DNA from: Limnomonas spitsbergensis
Taxonomy: Eukaryota > Chlorophyta > Chlorophyceae > Chlamydomonadales
DNA length: 64,000 nucleotides
Reading direction: 5' to 3'
NCBI GenBank assembly: GCA_037349105.1
Contig: JAYJMM010000110.1
Location: forward strand, 2,170,001 to 2,234,000
The notes under the pieces: model-generated
The model's database searches: none
Told to the model about the DNA's origin: nothing
Seen by the model: only the letters and a program-made list of their open reading frames with translations
Made by a program: the position numbers and the translations under genes
In this document: positions 45,730-56,929 of the stretch, one piece after another
Layout of the letters: every line of letters begins with the position of its first letter
Position numbering within the stretch: position 1 is the first letter of the stretch

Positions 45730-46000
45730 TAGGTGCAGTGGTCAGCAGCGTGACAGGCGGTGCTGCCTGCAATGTTGGGCTAGGGGAGACGGCGCCCGCG
45801 TGGAGGACGCGTTGCATGCTTGTTTTCAATGCAAAATCAACTTAAAGAGCGGGGATGGGCAGGTCCTTCGAACGGTGCTAGAGACTTTTTAGAGTTGTAC
45901 CGGGGCAGGCTTGGATGGGATGCCCTGGCCTCTGTGGACGGCGTGGTAGATATCGATGAGGCGTAGACTTCTTCAGAGGTTGGAACTTCTTTTGGTTTTC
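45730..46000 (+). pseudogene. 3' fragment of the same LINE family as 6350-7625
   Basis: Matches 7387-7650 closely (for example GTCAGCAGCGTGACAGGCGG, GGGGATGGGCAGGTCCTTCG and GGCAGGCTTGGATGGGATGC), with a deletion of about 15 bases near 45835 and a one-base insertion in GAGACTTTTTAGAG. It is followed by the same T/C-rich 3' region and a tail at 46105-46165. It is 5'-truncated, as is typical of LINE insertion. Confidence 0.85.
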
Positions 46001-46099
46001 CAGCCTTATTTTCGGTCCCTTCACTTCATTTCCCACTTTCCCCCCCTTTCTTTTGTCTAGCCCCCCTCTGTGTTTCTTCCCATCTTTCCTCCCAACTCT

Positions 46100-46165
46100 T
46101 TAGTTAGGCGCCCACGCGGCCGTGCCTTATTTGCGCATGGCCCAGAGGTGTTACGTCATTGCCAT
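46100..46165 (+). mobile_element. Dispersed 3' tail, copy 5, attached to LINE fragment
   Basis: GGCGCCCACGCGGCCGTGCC, TTATTTGCGCATGG and CCCAGAGGTGTTACGTCATT. It is the second case of this tail lying directly after the LINE 3' end, which supports it being that family's terminus. Confidence 0.7.
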
Positions 46166-46314
46166 TCGAAGAATGTGCATTTGTAAAAATACAATGGATC
46201 GAGTCTACCGCTACATCACCCAGGTTGTGGCATATCAACTGCTGCATCTGTCTTGATGGACCCTCCTCTCCTTCTTCCCCTCTTACCTTCAGTTTCTTTT
46301 ATTTTCTACCAGCG

Positions 46315-46380
46315 GGACAGTTGGGCGCCCACGCGTCCGAGCTTATTAAGCAGGGCCCAGAGGTGTAATGTCATTGACTC
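46315..46380 (+). mobile_element. Dispersed 3' tail, copy 6
   Basis: GGGCGCCCACGCGTCCGAGC, TTATTAAGCAGGGCCCAGAG and GTGTAATGTCATTGAC. Preceded by a T/C-rich stretch, and therefore perhaps a severely truncated insertion. Confidence 0.65.
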
Positions 46381-46384
46381 AGGC

Positions 46385-47037
46385 CAACAATCAACCAAGG
46401 AGGTCCTAGCTTACATCACTCTTGGATGAAGATATTTTGCGGAATCCGGGAAGAATCCTGGGCAACGTCAACACCATGGGCAACACCCATGCTGTTCTTC
46501 GTGAAAGCACCTCAAGTTTAAGGCTCGAGCAGCCGGCCTCACACTTCGTAAATTCCAAGCAACATAAATGGATAGCCCCTAAAAGTACCGGTACCGGTAT
46601 TCCGGTATACCATCGATAAACCCTGCCAACAAAGAAAACCAACGCCATGACGATTTTGCAACCATACTTAATAAACATGAAGAATTTGTCATCAGAGAAC
46701 TCGCCATAATTCCAGGTTGCCATCCAAGATAGATGACACCCACAAGATACCATCGCCAATCCAACCATTCTTTTGTAATAATCATTACTGGTATTTGTTC
46801 ATTTCTTATTCAGCGCTTAAGCGGATCATACACATAGGGGGCATATACAGGATAATTTAGATCTGGCCATGTGCCATGTCCATGTGCCATCACCTCATAA
46901 TATTCTTGAAGTTCCACGAGGCCCCTAACAATAAAAGGTTGACCGGACAATTGCCACATGCCTAACCAGCTACACCAGCCAGCTCCTTGCCGTCCGTTGC
47001 GACACTCGGCAGCTTCATAAATAAACACGCCAACTTC
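46385..47037. other. Gene B 3' flank
   Basis: Downstream of the gene B stop on the minus strand. A TGTAA (TTACA at 46411-46415) is present but about 620 bases from the stop, so I do not call it as the signal. CGGTACCGGTATTCCGGTAT at 46590-46610 is a short GGTACCGG repeat. Confidence 0.35.
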
Positions 47038-50000
47038 TCAAGTTCTCCGCGGGGACCACTTCCTGCCGCCAATGGCCAGGCCCGACAACACCTGCACACC
47101 CAAAGGCTGCCCCCCTCTGACAGGGCTGAGCTGCGGCCTCGGCGCTACGGTCAACGCACTCGGCATCGCCCCCGGGCCGGGCTCGCCTTTTCTCGGGCGC
47201 CTGGGGCTGAAATTGAGCTGCGTGTGGCCGTGAACGCCCTCGCTGAACGGACTGGTAGGGCTAGGTGGGACTCCCACCGGGGGGATGCTGTTGCTGCTGC
47301 TGCCGCTCTGCTGCCGCTGCCTCCTAGTCTCGGACGGCGCCGGCGCTGTCACCAGCATGGACTGCCGCCTTGGGGAGGGCGCCCGCGGTCCTGGCCGCTG
47401 CTCGGGCGGCGCCGTGCGCTGGCACGGCGTGGCTTGCAGACAGAAGGACGGGATCAGCGGCAGCCGGGGCAGGATGATGCCCGGCAACTCCGCGACGGCC
47501 GTCAACTCGCTGTTACGGCGGCGGGACGGCGGCGGCCTCCGCTGCGGGCTATTGCTGCGCTTGCTCCTCTCCACGTCCAAGTCCGCCTGCTGCAGGCCAC
47601 GCGGGTTGTTGCCCGTGGCGGGCGCCAGCTGATGCAGCTCCTTCGACACCCACGGCCCAAACTCGGAGCCCGTACCAGTGCCGGCAACAGTAAACGGGCG
47701 CGTCTGCGGCGAGGGCTCCGCGGTATACAGGTTGGACGAAGCCCTGCGAGGCCCCAAGCCCGTCCCGCCAATCCTGATCTGACCGGCCCCCGCCCCTGGA
47801 CCTGGCCGGATATGTCTGCCTAACGCTTGGCTGCTTGTGACCATCAGCTGGGGCATCAGCGCACCGCTTCCACCGTTGGCGCCCTTGGCGCCCCATGCTT
47901 CAGACCCGTCCAAAGCTCGCGTATCGTGTTGCGGGACACCGCGCCGGGCCATGGCGTCAGCCAGCGCGGACATGGCTAGTAGCGGGTGACTCGCCCCCGA
48001 GGGCTGAGGGGGGTCGATGGGAGGGGTCGCCCGGTCGCTATTCCTGCAGGGAAAAAGAGGGATGGGAAGGAGATCAGTTATTGACGACATCGTCACTCGT
48101 CAACCACCGATCTCGCATGTTCCGGAGTCATCGTCCGCAATCCGAGGAAATCTGCATTGGGAAAACAGTGACCAACTGAAAACGACAATAACCGTTGCCC
48201 TGATATGACAAAAGAGTGGGCATGCTGGCATAGTCATTGCGCGAGCAAACAGTGGTGATGCTCAATCGCAACAAAATACTGCCTTCTGTTCGCTGGTAAC
48301 GAATGAAAAAACCCCGAAAAGAAATGCAAAAATCCACGCACATTCTTTGGAAGGGATACCGGTATTCAAGGTTTCCACATGTCGAGGAGGTCAGGAGGTG
48401 ATTTCCCAAATGGGTAAGGGAACAGACTGAGGTGGTGTTTCCATTGGCTGATGTAGGAACCAACCGTCGTGATGTAGGAAATATAAGGAGGCAACCGACG
48501 CCAACTGCCTCGATGTAAGCCCAAAATCGCGGCCGATTTTGATGTAAGCTATACCTGGTCGGAGCCCAGGATTAAGCTATATCAAAGGGTGGTTGAGGAT
48601 GGTTGTGCCACCTGTCATATTTAGTACCTCGTCGTGGAAGATTGTCTATCGTTAAAGGCGCCATTTTTCTGGTATGTTCGAAGTTCGAGCCGAGGCTTGT
48701 GGAGTCGGTCAGATTCGGCCCGTTTGGCGCCGTTTGGGCTCCGATCTGGGCCTGGCTGGGGAATTGCAACATCAGTAGCTCACCCTCGATCACAACAGCG
48801 CAGCAGAAGCAATCATACACGTATAAGAAGGGAAATGACTACTCTGACCGATCGAAAATTTTGGAGCCAATGGAAACACACGACAAATGTATGAGAAATG
48901 TAAGCAGAGAGTCGCGACCAACCGATTTCAAACCGCCTTGACGTAGGAAACGTAGGAACGCCAATGGAAACACCCCCTGAGGCTCAGTCTGCAGGGAAGT
49001 TATGGCCGATCGGCGGCCGACCAGAATGGCCAACAAATAAATATGGCCGATCGCCCCGCTAGGGGCGACTCGGCGATGGCCGAAAGACAAAGAATGCGGG
49101 GTTCGGCCGAAGGCAGGCCGCAATCGAAGGCCGAATCTGAGGCGGGGGGTCGTCCGAAGACAGGCCGTATTCGTGGGCCGTATTAGGCATCTTTGAATTC
49201 CCGTTCGGCTACCACTGGTCAATACCGGTACTCAATAGCAATCGAAGGCTGTCCCCACAACCAGAGCACCAGACCCACACTTTCCATTTCAAAATCGGCG
49301 GTGAACCGACCACTCCGACAGATGTGTGACTTGTGCAACCACGTCTAGAAATTTTCGAGAGCTTGACGGCAATGTTTTTTTTTTCAATATCTTTCTTGTG
49401 ATCAAACTTTGCAGGTTAACGGGCATGCGTCGATTAAGGTATGACAGGATTTGTGTGAGCTAAGACGTTTCCAACACATTCAAATTTAGCACAAACAAAA
49501 CAGCACACGGCCTATTCGACAGTAAGCAGAGAACATCGAGATATGGAGCAAATGTAACTAAGGTCTTCTGCATGGCAATGATGCATGTAGGACTGCATGG
49601 CAATGATGCATGGAGGACTGCCTGGACATGATGCATGTAGGACTGCATGGCAATGATGCATGTAGGACTGCCTGGCAATGATGCATGGCGGAGTGCATGG
49701 TGATGATGCATGGCGGACTGCATCGTGATGATGCATGAACGGATGCATGGTCATCATGTATGGCGGACTGCATGGCAATGATGCATGAGGGACTGCCTGG
49801 ACATGATGCATGGAGGACTACATGGCAATGATGCATGAGGGACTGCATGGCGATGATGCATGGCGGACTGCATGGCGATCATAAAATCATAAAACACCTG
49901 TCATTATATCTATGACAGGAACCATACGGCAATCGACAGGACCTCAAAAGCAAACTACAGAAGGAACCCACCCGACAGACTTGACAAAGCATGGAGGTGT

Positions 50001-53000
50001 GACCCACCAAAGGTGTGAATCGCTGATGTCATCCGACAACCGAAGCTCGAGGTCTAACGCGCCAACGAACTTTGGGTCTGAGTATCCAGGCTCGCCGGAC
50101 AGCCTCGCTCCCCCTGCTGACGGCTCGTGCAAGATGGTCCTGCTACTAGGACCTGCCTCAGACGCCCGGGACCTCCTGTGAGGCCTGTACAGGTTGGCGG
50201 GATAAATATGTTGGCGGGATACGCAGGTTGGCAGGACAAAAAAAGTTGGCGGGTGTTCATAAACGTATGACGGGGTTCATAAAATAAAACGCATTCACAC
50301 AGGTTAAGAGGCTGTAAGTTCAATTGTTTACAGGATAAAAGGCCCTCACAGTTGAACTGGTTAAATTGCTTTCTCACTGCATAAAAGGCTTTCACAGTTT
50401 ACTGTAGATTTGCTTTGCCTTCCCTCATAATTTACGTTGTTTGGGGTTGAGGGACCCACACATATACTTTTCATTGATTGTTGAAGCAATTTTTTAGTCA
50501 GAAAACAATACTTTTGATCGATAATCTGCCCTGGGGTAGCGTACAAAGAAATAATTCGTTCAAACCCAAGGGAAGGCAAATCAAATCTTTGGTACACACC
50601 TAGAATAAATGCCTTCACAGGCTCACATATGGAAGGACGGAGCTCAATGGCTTTTACAGGAATTCAGCGGGACTTCAACATGAACAATGGTTATGCATTC
50701 CACACACCATGGATTTGAATTGCCTTCCCTTAGGTACGAATGAACTATTTGTTTAGAAGCTGTGCCCTCAGGGCACACAATCCATCCACACTCTCCATTT
50801 CTGATTGAAACTAGGCGCCGATGATAGACAACTAGTATTTTTGCGTACTCTTCACCACTTACCAACACAAATCACGAGTTCAGGCCTAGCACATTCAAAG
50901 AATCAGATTTCAACGGTCCACCGGGCGTAAAATAAGGCACATTGGCGCATTTAAGATGGACGAACGGCGCGACACAGTCGTACTTAACGTACCAAATAGG
51001 ATACAGGAAGAACGGAAGAAATTACTAATGCTTCAATATTGAATAGTTTGAGGGCCATTCAAATAATATACGAAAAATCGACATGAGCAAGATCATGGGT
51101 GGTTAAAATTTAAAGAAGAAAATACTGTGCATGTGTCTGTGGGAGAGGACCTACGTCGAGAGGTCAGCCTTGAGATGGAGAGGCGGGAGCTTGGGCGAGG
51201 TCAGCGTCGACCCCGACGAGGAAACCTGCCGGACAGTCTGCGGCCGCAGATCCTGCACAGAGGCGCCGCCGCCGCTGCCGCCGTCGTCGGACAGGCGCTG
51301 GGTGCTGGCCGAGGACGAGGTGGGCCGGAGCAGCGCGGCTGCCGCCGCGGCTGCTGCCGCCGCCGCTATCGCCGAGGCCGACAGCGCCAAGAAGCGGCGG
51401 CTCGCCGCCTCCGGCTCGGAAGCCCACGGCGAGGGGACCGGCTCCAATCTCGGCAAGGAGGCGACGGGTTCAAAACGCGACGAGGAGGGGACCTGCGGCG
51501 GCGGCTCTGGCCTTGGCGACGCAGAGGTCCCGCTGTCGTCCTCAAGTGTCCCCGTGCGAGCGAGGTATTCCGGCAGCTCCAAGCCCAAAGAAGCGGATGC
51601 CGGCCAGCAGCTGGGCGACTGCTGTTGCTCCCGGGGGCTCATCGGCGGGTCCGGGAGGACCAGTGGCGTGTGGCGGCTGACGGATGGGAGCATCAGGCTT
51701 GGGGGCGGCGCGGGACGGGGCGCCGCCGCTGAGCTGAGGCTCGGCGGCGCAGGGTATGGGACGTGGCCGTGGCGGACGAGCAGCCTGCGGGTGGTTGTGG
51801 GCATAAGGAGAGTGCAAGGTGAGGGCATACAGCTCGCCAGGATAGTCAAGGGCCCAGCATATGCAATGGGTGGGCGGTTGCCGGTTGGGGACGCAGATTG
51901 AGGCTATGGGAGCTGGCGTGTAGCAAGTGGGTGTGTGCTGAGTGGGCAGGTGAGTATATGCAGCTCGCCAGGAAAGGCAAGGGCCCATCATGTGCAATGG
52001 GTGGGCGGTTGCCGGTTGGGGACGCAGATTGAGGCTATGGGAGCTGGCGTGTAGCAAGTGGGTGTGTGCTGAGTGGGCAGGTGAGTATATGCAGCTCGCC
52101 AGGAAAGGCAAGGGCCCAGCATGTGCAATGGGTGGGCGGTTGCCGGTTGGGGACGCAGATTGAGGCTATGGGAGCTGGCGTGTAGCAAGTGGGTGTGTGC
52201 TGAGTGGGCAGGTGAGCATTTGCAGCTCGCCAGGAAAGGCAAGGGCCCATCATATGCTGTGGGTGGGCGGTTTGACGTGGAGGGGGAGGGCCTGTAGCAA
52301 GTGGTTGTGTGCTGAGTGGGCAGGTGAGCGTATGCAGCTTGTCTCAGCAGGCCGCCTCAGGGCCGCCAAAGACCGATTGGAACCAAACCTAGCTCGACCT
52401 GCTGCTGGTGGCCAAAGCAGAGCATGGCTGGCCACAAACGGGGCCTCCGGCCAAAGCTCGCGAGGTAGCTGGCATGCTGCATATCGAGTCGTGAAGGAGG
52501 GGGGAATGCTGCCTGTGAGACTCACTTTTCAAACATGCTGCCCTGCGCTTTCGCGTCCTCCAGGAGCTGTAGCAGCAGGTCCGCATAGTCAGTCGCAGCC
52601 ACTGTTTCACACCTGAAATGGCGGATGTGTGAAATCTGGTGGGGACCTGCAAGAATTGTCTGTTCACATTTGTGAGCAAAGTGTGAAACCTTAACTGCAT
52701 AACTGTGAAACCCGAAACAGTAGATCAGGGATGACTGAAACCCTTTACCCCCAAAACCCAACTGTGCAACCATAAACCCTGACACCCTCAACCAGAGGTG
52801 GAGGTGGGCGGTACAACCCTTAAGAGAATCAGGGTTGGATGCGGGCGGGGTGACCCTAAGCCCTAAACCCTTAACCGGGTCTGCATTGATCGATTCAATA
52901 GTGATCTGAATACCGTAGAACGAGTTTGACCACAGCTATTGTTGAATTGATTTGGGGTGTGTGGAGGACTACCAGGACATGCGTGATAGAATAATAATTA

Positions 53001-56000
53001 GCAACACTCTTTTGGGGTGCGCGGAGAAGTGTTTCCGGCACAAAATATGACAAAACCCAGCTGCGCGTGCACGGAGTAGGGTACTTTTTTTGCCTGCGCG
53101 GCGAATTTGATCTATTTGTTCTCAAAGGAATGCGATCTTGTTTTACGGTCAGTGCTTTCTGCATTCTACTGGGTTCTTGTATCACTTATTCTTGTATCAC
53201 ATTTATCGTTCCGAGTGGGCCACCCTCTACATCCACCGGCATTGTCTGATCCCTTCCACATTTATCTTAAAAAGGGAATTCTACGCTTGTCTGGTTCCTA
53301 GCGTCAGTCCTCTTTTGACAACGTCACCAGGGCCACATGCCTGCATTCGTGTGGGTAATCGCATCATATTGACCTATGCAGCATCTTTTGTCAAGGGGGG
53401 ACACCTCGACAAAGTGGCCGTGCTGTGAATTTCAATACTTTTAAGCGCTTTTAAATATCATTTACAAAAAGCATTTCTTGATATTTTACCATTTCCAGTG
53501 CCACCCACCGCATTCATATGAGGGGAGTGCCTGCATCCATTCCACATATAGATCTGGAAACGTCAAAACCTACATTCGTCTGAATTCTCACATCATCCAT
53601 AATTTTTTGTACAGTTTCCAAGGCCACCCACCACACATCTTCCAGCGTTGCATGGATTGATTCCCCACTCATCTTAATCATACACAGGTTCACAATGACA
53701 CACTTTCCATTTTATTGGTTTGTTCCGAGGGCCACCCATCACATACCGTACCTGATATCTGCCAGCGTTGCATTGATCCACATTATCCGAGCAAGCAAAC
53801 TCTAAATCTGTCTGAGCAAGCCAATTCTGAATCTGTCTGGGCTTTTGTAGCATCGATCCATTCGGCGGCACATTCTTATGTTTCCAAGGCCACCCACCAT
53901 ACCTGCCAGCATCGCATTGCTTGATTCCACAGTCACCTGAATCACAGGTTCGTTCACAGTTTCCATTTTATTTCATTGTTCCAAAGCCAACCACCACATC
54001 TATATCCGCCAGCTCAAACATCGCGCTGATGAATACAACAACCCTAAACCCTTATTTCCACCCATCGTGTGTTTGTTGATAGCTTCCAGGGCCAGTCGCC
54101 ACGTACCTGCCAGCATTGCATGGCTGGATACCACATTGATCTGAATCACCGGCTCTTACATCGGCTATTACACCATTTTGCCATTCCATAATTTTGTGTG
54201 AAACGTCCCAAGGACCCACCACATATCTGCCAGCTCAAACAGCGCGTTGAAGAAGTCGGGGAAGGCCATCGACTCCTCCCCCTTGCTATCACTCGTCCAG
54301 TCCTCTTCTGGGTCGTACTCGATGTCCCCTTTCATCTTGAAGCGTGGCAGCAGCACCTGCATGTCGCATGAGGGGGGGAGGCATGCGCTTTAGCAAGGAA
54401 GTGGGCTGTGTTGAGGTAATTGACGTCACCCTTCATCTCGAAGCGGGGCAGCAGCACCTGCATGTGGTTCGAGGAGGGAGCAGAGGGTGAGGAATACCTA
54501 TTAAGGGCGGGGGAGGAGTATGCTCTATACAAAAAATGCAATTCACCAAACAATCGCTGAAAAAGGGGCACTATCACACAATTTCGCCTCAGCCTTAGAG
54601 CGGGGCAGCAGCACCTGTACGTGGTTCGAGGAGGGAGCAGAGGGCGAGGAATACCTATTAAGGGCAGGGGACGAGTATGCTCGAAATAAAAATGTATTTG
54701 CCCCAAAAAGTATGAAAAAGGGCGTAATATCGGGTGATTTCGCCTCCACCTCGAAGCGGGCAACTGGGCACTTGGGTTCAGAACGGCACGTTCATGGACC
54801 TGGACGGAAGGTAATACTCGAAAACTTTCAATTCGGCGGCTCCATCACGCAGGATCCTGGGGTGCGGGTTGCGAGGTTAGGAATCACCAGTGCTGTGTGA
54901 TGCAATGCGAGCTTCTAAGCACCGATGTCCAAACCCTTGGGCACCGATGTGCAAACCCTTGGGCACATGCTGTTGTGTGGGCTTACAAAATGAGGAAGGC
55001 TGCACCCCTCAGCAATGCAACACGAGCTGCTGGGCAGTGGGCACCAATCAGGGCGTTTCCTATTACCGGTCCAGGATCAAGGGCAAGGGGGACGCGAGGA
55101 TCAAGGTTTAGGGGGACGCGAGGATCAAGGGTTAGGGGACGCGAGGATCAAGGGTTAGGGGACGCGAGGATCAAGGGTTAGGGGACGCGAGGATCAAGGG
55201 TCTACGGTCCAGGATCAAGGGCAAGGGGGAAGCGAGGATCAGGGGGTAGGGGGACGCGAGGATCAAGGGTTAGGGGGACGCGAGGATCAAGGGTTAGGGG
55301 ACGCGAGGATCAAGGGTCTACGGTCCAGGATCAAGGGCAAGGGGGAAGCGAGGATCAGGGGGTAGGGGGACGCGAGGATCAAGGGTTAGGGGGACGCGAG
55401 GATCAAGGGTTAGGGGGACGCGAGGATCAAGGGTCTACGGTCCAGGATCAAGGGCAAGCGGGACGCGAGGATCAGGGGGTAGGGGGACGCGAGGATCAAG
55501 GGTTAGGGGGACGCGAGGATCAAGGGTTAGGGGGACGCGAGGATCAAGGGTTAGGGGGACGCGAGGATCAAGGGTTAAAGGGACGCGAGGATCATAGAAA
55601 CAGTGCAGCATGGGCAGAGGCTGCAACCTCGCCGTCATCGTAGGCCGGGTGGTGACTGGACATGCCCAGGGTGTGCATACCCTAAACCTGGCAAGGCCGG
55701 ACGGTGGCCAAGATGGGCGTGGGGTCAATGCCTCAAGGAGCATGCTGTTTAGGGTTAAGGGTTTACTAGGCTTTTTAGAGTGGGGGTTACCCAGATTTTA
55801 GGGTTAAGCGTGAACAAGTTGGGGGGGGAGTAGGGTTATAACTAGGGTTTTTTTAGTTCAACTACCGGTAATGGACTCCCAGCCCACAATTTGCACTGTC
55901 ACCACCAAGGCACAGTACATCACCTAGGCCAGGCTGTTTTAGCGGGGGAAATGAAGGGCTGTAAGGGTCAGGAATCCAGGGTTTGGACTCTCGAGCCCAG

Positions 56001-56832
56001 AGAAAGCAAGAAAGAAAGATATACGCCCTGAGGCGTCTTGAGACCCCCAACCCACCATTTGCACTGTCACCACCAAGGCACAGTGCACCGCCTTAGTCAG
56101 ACTGCTTAGGGTCAAGGGTCAGGTCGTCAGGGCTCAAGCATTAGGAAATCTTCCCCCTCAACCCTCAACCCAACATTTGGAAATCCACCCCCTCCCCTGG
56201 CCCAACATTTGGACCCCTCCCCATACGCACCATTTGCAGCGTCACAACCATGGCGCAGTACACCGCCTTGGTTAGGTTGGTGGGCGAGGTGGTGCTCCCC
56301 CTTGGTAGAAACCTGAGGATGGAGGGAGACGGGGAAGGAGGGCAGCGCCAGCTCAGACCAGCGTCTAAGGTTGATGTCAGGGGAGTCAAGGTTTAAGGGT
56401 TGAGGGTTTAGGTTAGGGTTGATAGTTTAGAGTGCAGGGTTAAGGTGAGGGTTTAGGGTCTAGCGAATTAGCAACTGATGGTTTCAGAGGAAAAGAAAAA
56501 CAGGCCCCAAGAAGGGGCTCGTTTGGCGTACCCCCAAAAGAAAAAAGGTTGACGGCGGCCGAGGGCCGCAAGTCATAGAAAACAATTCCAACAATCTTTC
56601 CATCACACCGCTCCCCTCCCCCCCTCTGTCCATATCTCCCTGACACACTTGCACATTCATTACACCTCCCCCCCCCCCCCCCCCCCCCTCCACCCCCCTC
56701 TCCCCCTCCCCCCTGTAAGAATCTAGGGGTGCCTCACTTCCACCAGCTCCTTATCGCCTCGACCAGCACAACCTCCCCGCGCAGCTTGTGCCGCCTAGTC
56801 AGCGCCTCCTCCGTGTACAAGTCAGCATCCCC
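47038..56832 (-). CDS. Gene B: uncharacterised protein, paralogue of gene A, six exons found
   Basis: Exons are 56738-56832, 56231-56312, 54220-54356, 52526-52612, 51155-51784 and 47038-48043 (TGA). GT-AG borders and phases 2, 0, 2, 2, 2 equal those of gene A, and the product is 678 residues without the unseen N-terminus. The core reads DADLYTEEALTRRHKLRG, FLPRGSTTSPTNLTKAVY, CAMVVTLQM, VLLPRFKMKGDIEYDPEEDW, FPDFFNALFELADMWCETVA and DYADLLLQLLEDAKAQGSMF. Exons of 95, 137 and 87 bases have exactly the lengths of their gene A partners. The last two exons encode about 540 residues of low-complexity, serine/proline/arginine-rich, presumably disordered chain (including a run of alanines) with no similarity to gene A's tail. 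The symmetric gene A exon REYEEAV is missing. By analogy with gene A at least two more exons should lie upstream, beyond the decamer satellite. Function unknown. Confidence 0.78.
48050..51150. other. Last intron of gene B (3.1 kb)
   Basis: Contains AT-richer unique sequence, GGCCGATCGGCGGCCGA-like short palindromes near 49005-49060, and a minisatellite at 49565-49880. I looked for a partner of gene A's symmetric exon (30565-30666) here and found none. Confidence 0.5.
49565..49880. repeat. 25-bp minisatellite in last gene B intron
   Basis: About 12 copies of GACTGCATGGCAATGATGCA followed by TGGAG, with variants such as CCTGGACATG and CATGGTGATG. Each unit contains two ATGCAT/GCATGG motifs. 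Confidence 0.92.
51805..52335. repeat. ~126-bp repeat upstream of gene B exon 51155-51784
   Basis: Four copies of a unit containing GCAGCTCGCCAGGAAAGGCA, GGGCCCATCATGTGCAATGG and GGTTGCCGGTTGGGGACGCA. The array begins about 30 bases from the acceptor at 51784. It does not contain exon sequence, so here duplication began just inside the intron. Confidence 0.92.
53205..54130 (-). repeat. Seven exon-end/donor copies downstream of gene B exon 54220-54356
   Basis: The true border reads GAGCTGGCAGATATGTG|GTGGGTCCTTGG. Copies with the complement of this (plus-strand AAGGCCACCCACCACACATC and CTGCCAGCATTGCATGG-like) lie near 54098, 53986-54036, 53887-53915, 53738-53772, 53617-53650, 53496-53520 and 53209-53240. 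The copy at 53986-54036 still matches about 35 exon bases (CCGCCAGCTCAAACATCGCG). More distant copies keep only the GTGG(G/C)TGGCC donor and a few bases. Confidence 0.85.
54400..54780 (-). repeat. Three acceptor/exon-start copies upstream of gene B exon 54220-54356
   Basis: The true junction is at 54356 (CTGCAG... on the coding strand, GGTGCTGCTGCC). Copies have junctions at 54457 and 54614, and a degraded one near 54771; steps are 101, 157 and 157 bp. The first two keep acceptor and exon start exactly (GCGGGGCAGCAGCACCTG on the plus strand). This exon thus has copies on both sides. Confidence 0.9.
55075..55600. repeat. ~24-bp GACGCGAGGATCAAGGGTTA array
   Basis: About 22 copies, with a longer variant spacer TCTACGGTCCAGGATCAAGG every four to six units, so there is a weak higher-order period of 110-120 bp. 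Intronic in gene B. Confidence 0.9.
55870..56110 (-). repeat. Two exon-end/donor copies downstream of gene B exon 56231-56312
   Basis: The exon ends AVYCAMVVTLQM|GTGCGT. Copies at 56050-56100 (AVHCALVVTVQM followed by GTGGGTTGG) and 55880-55930 (MYCALVVTVQI followed by GTGGGCTGG) lie at steps of about 170-180 bp. Confidence 0.88.
56665..56715. repeat. C-rich tract at a gene B donor
   Basis: A run of about 20 C followed by CCCCTCC repeats, a short distance downstream (in gene direction) of the donor at 56738. Confidence 0.85.
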
Positions 56833-56929
56833 CTACACAGCACAAGAGTGTCTGGGTTAACACAAGGGTTCAGCCCTCATCATGTGCCTTAACCCTCAAC
56901 CCCAACCCTAAACACTGAAGAGCACAGGA

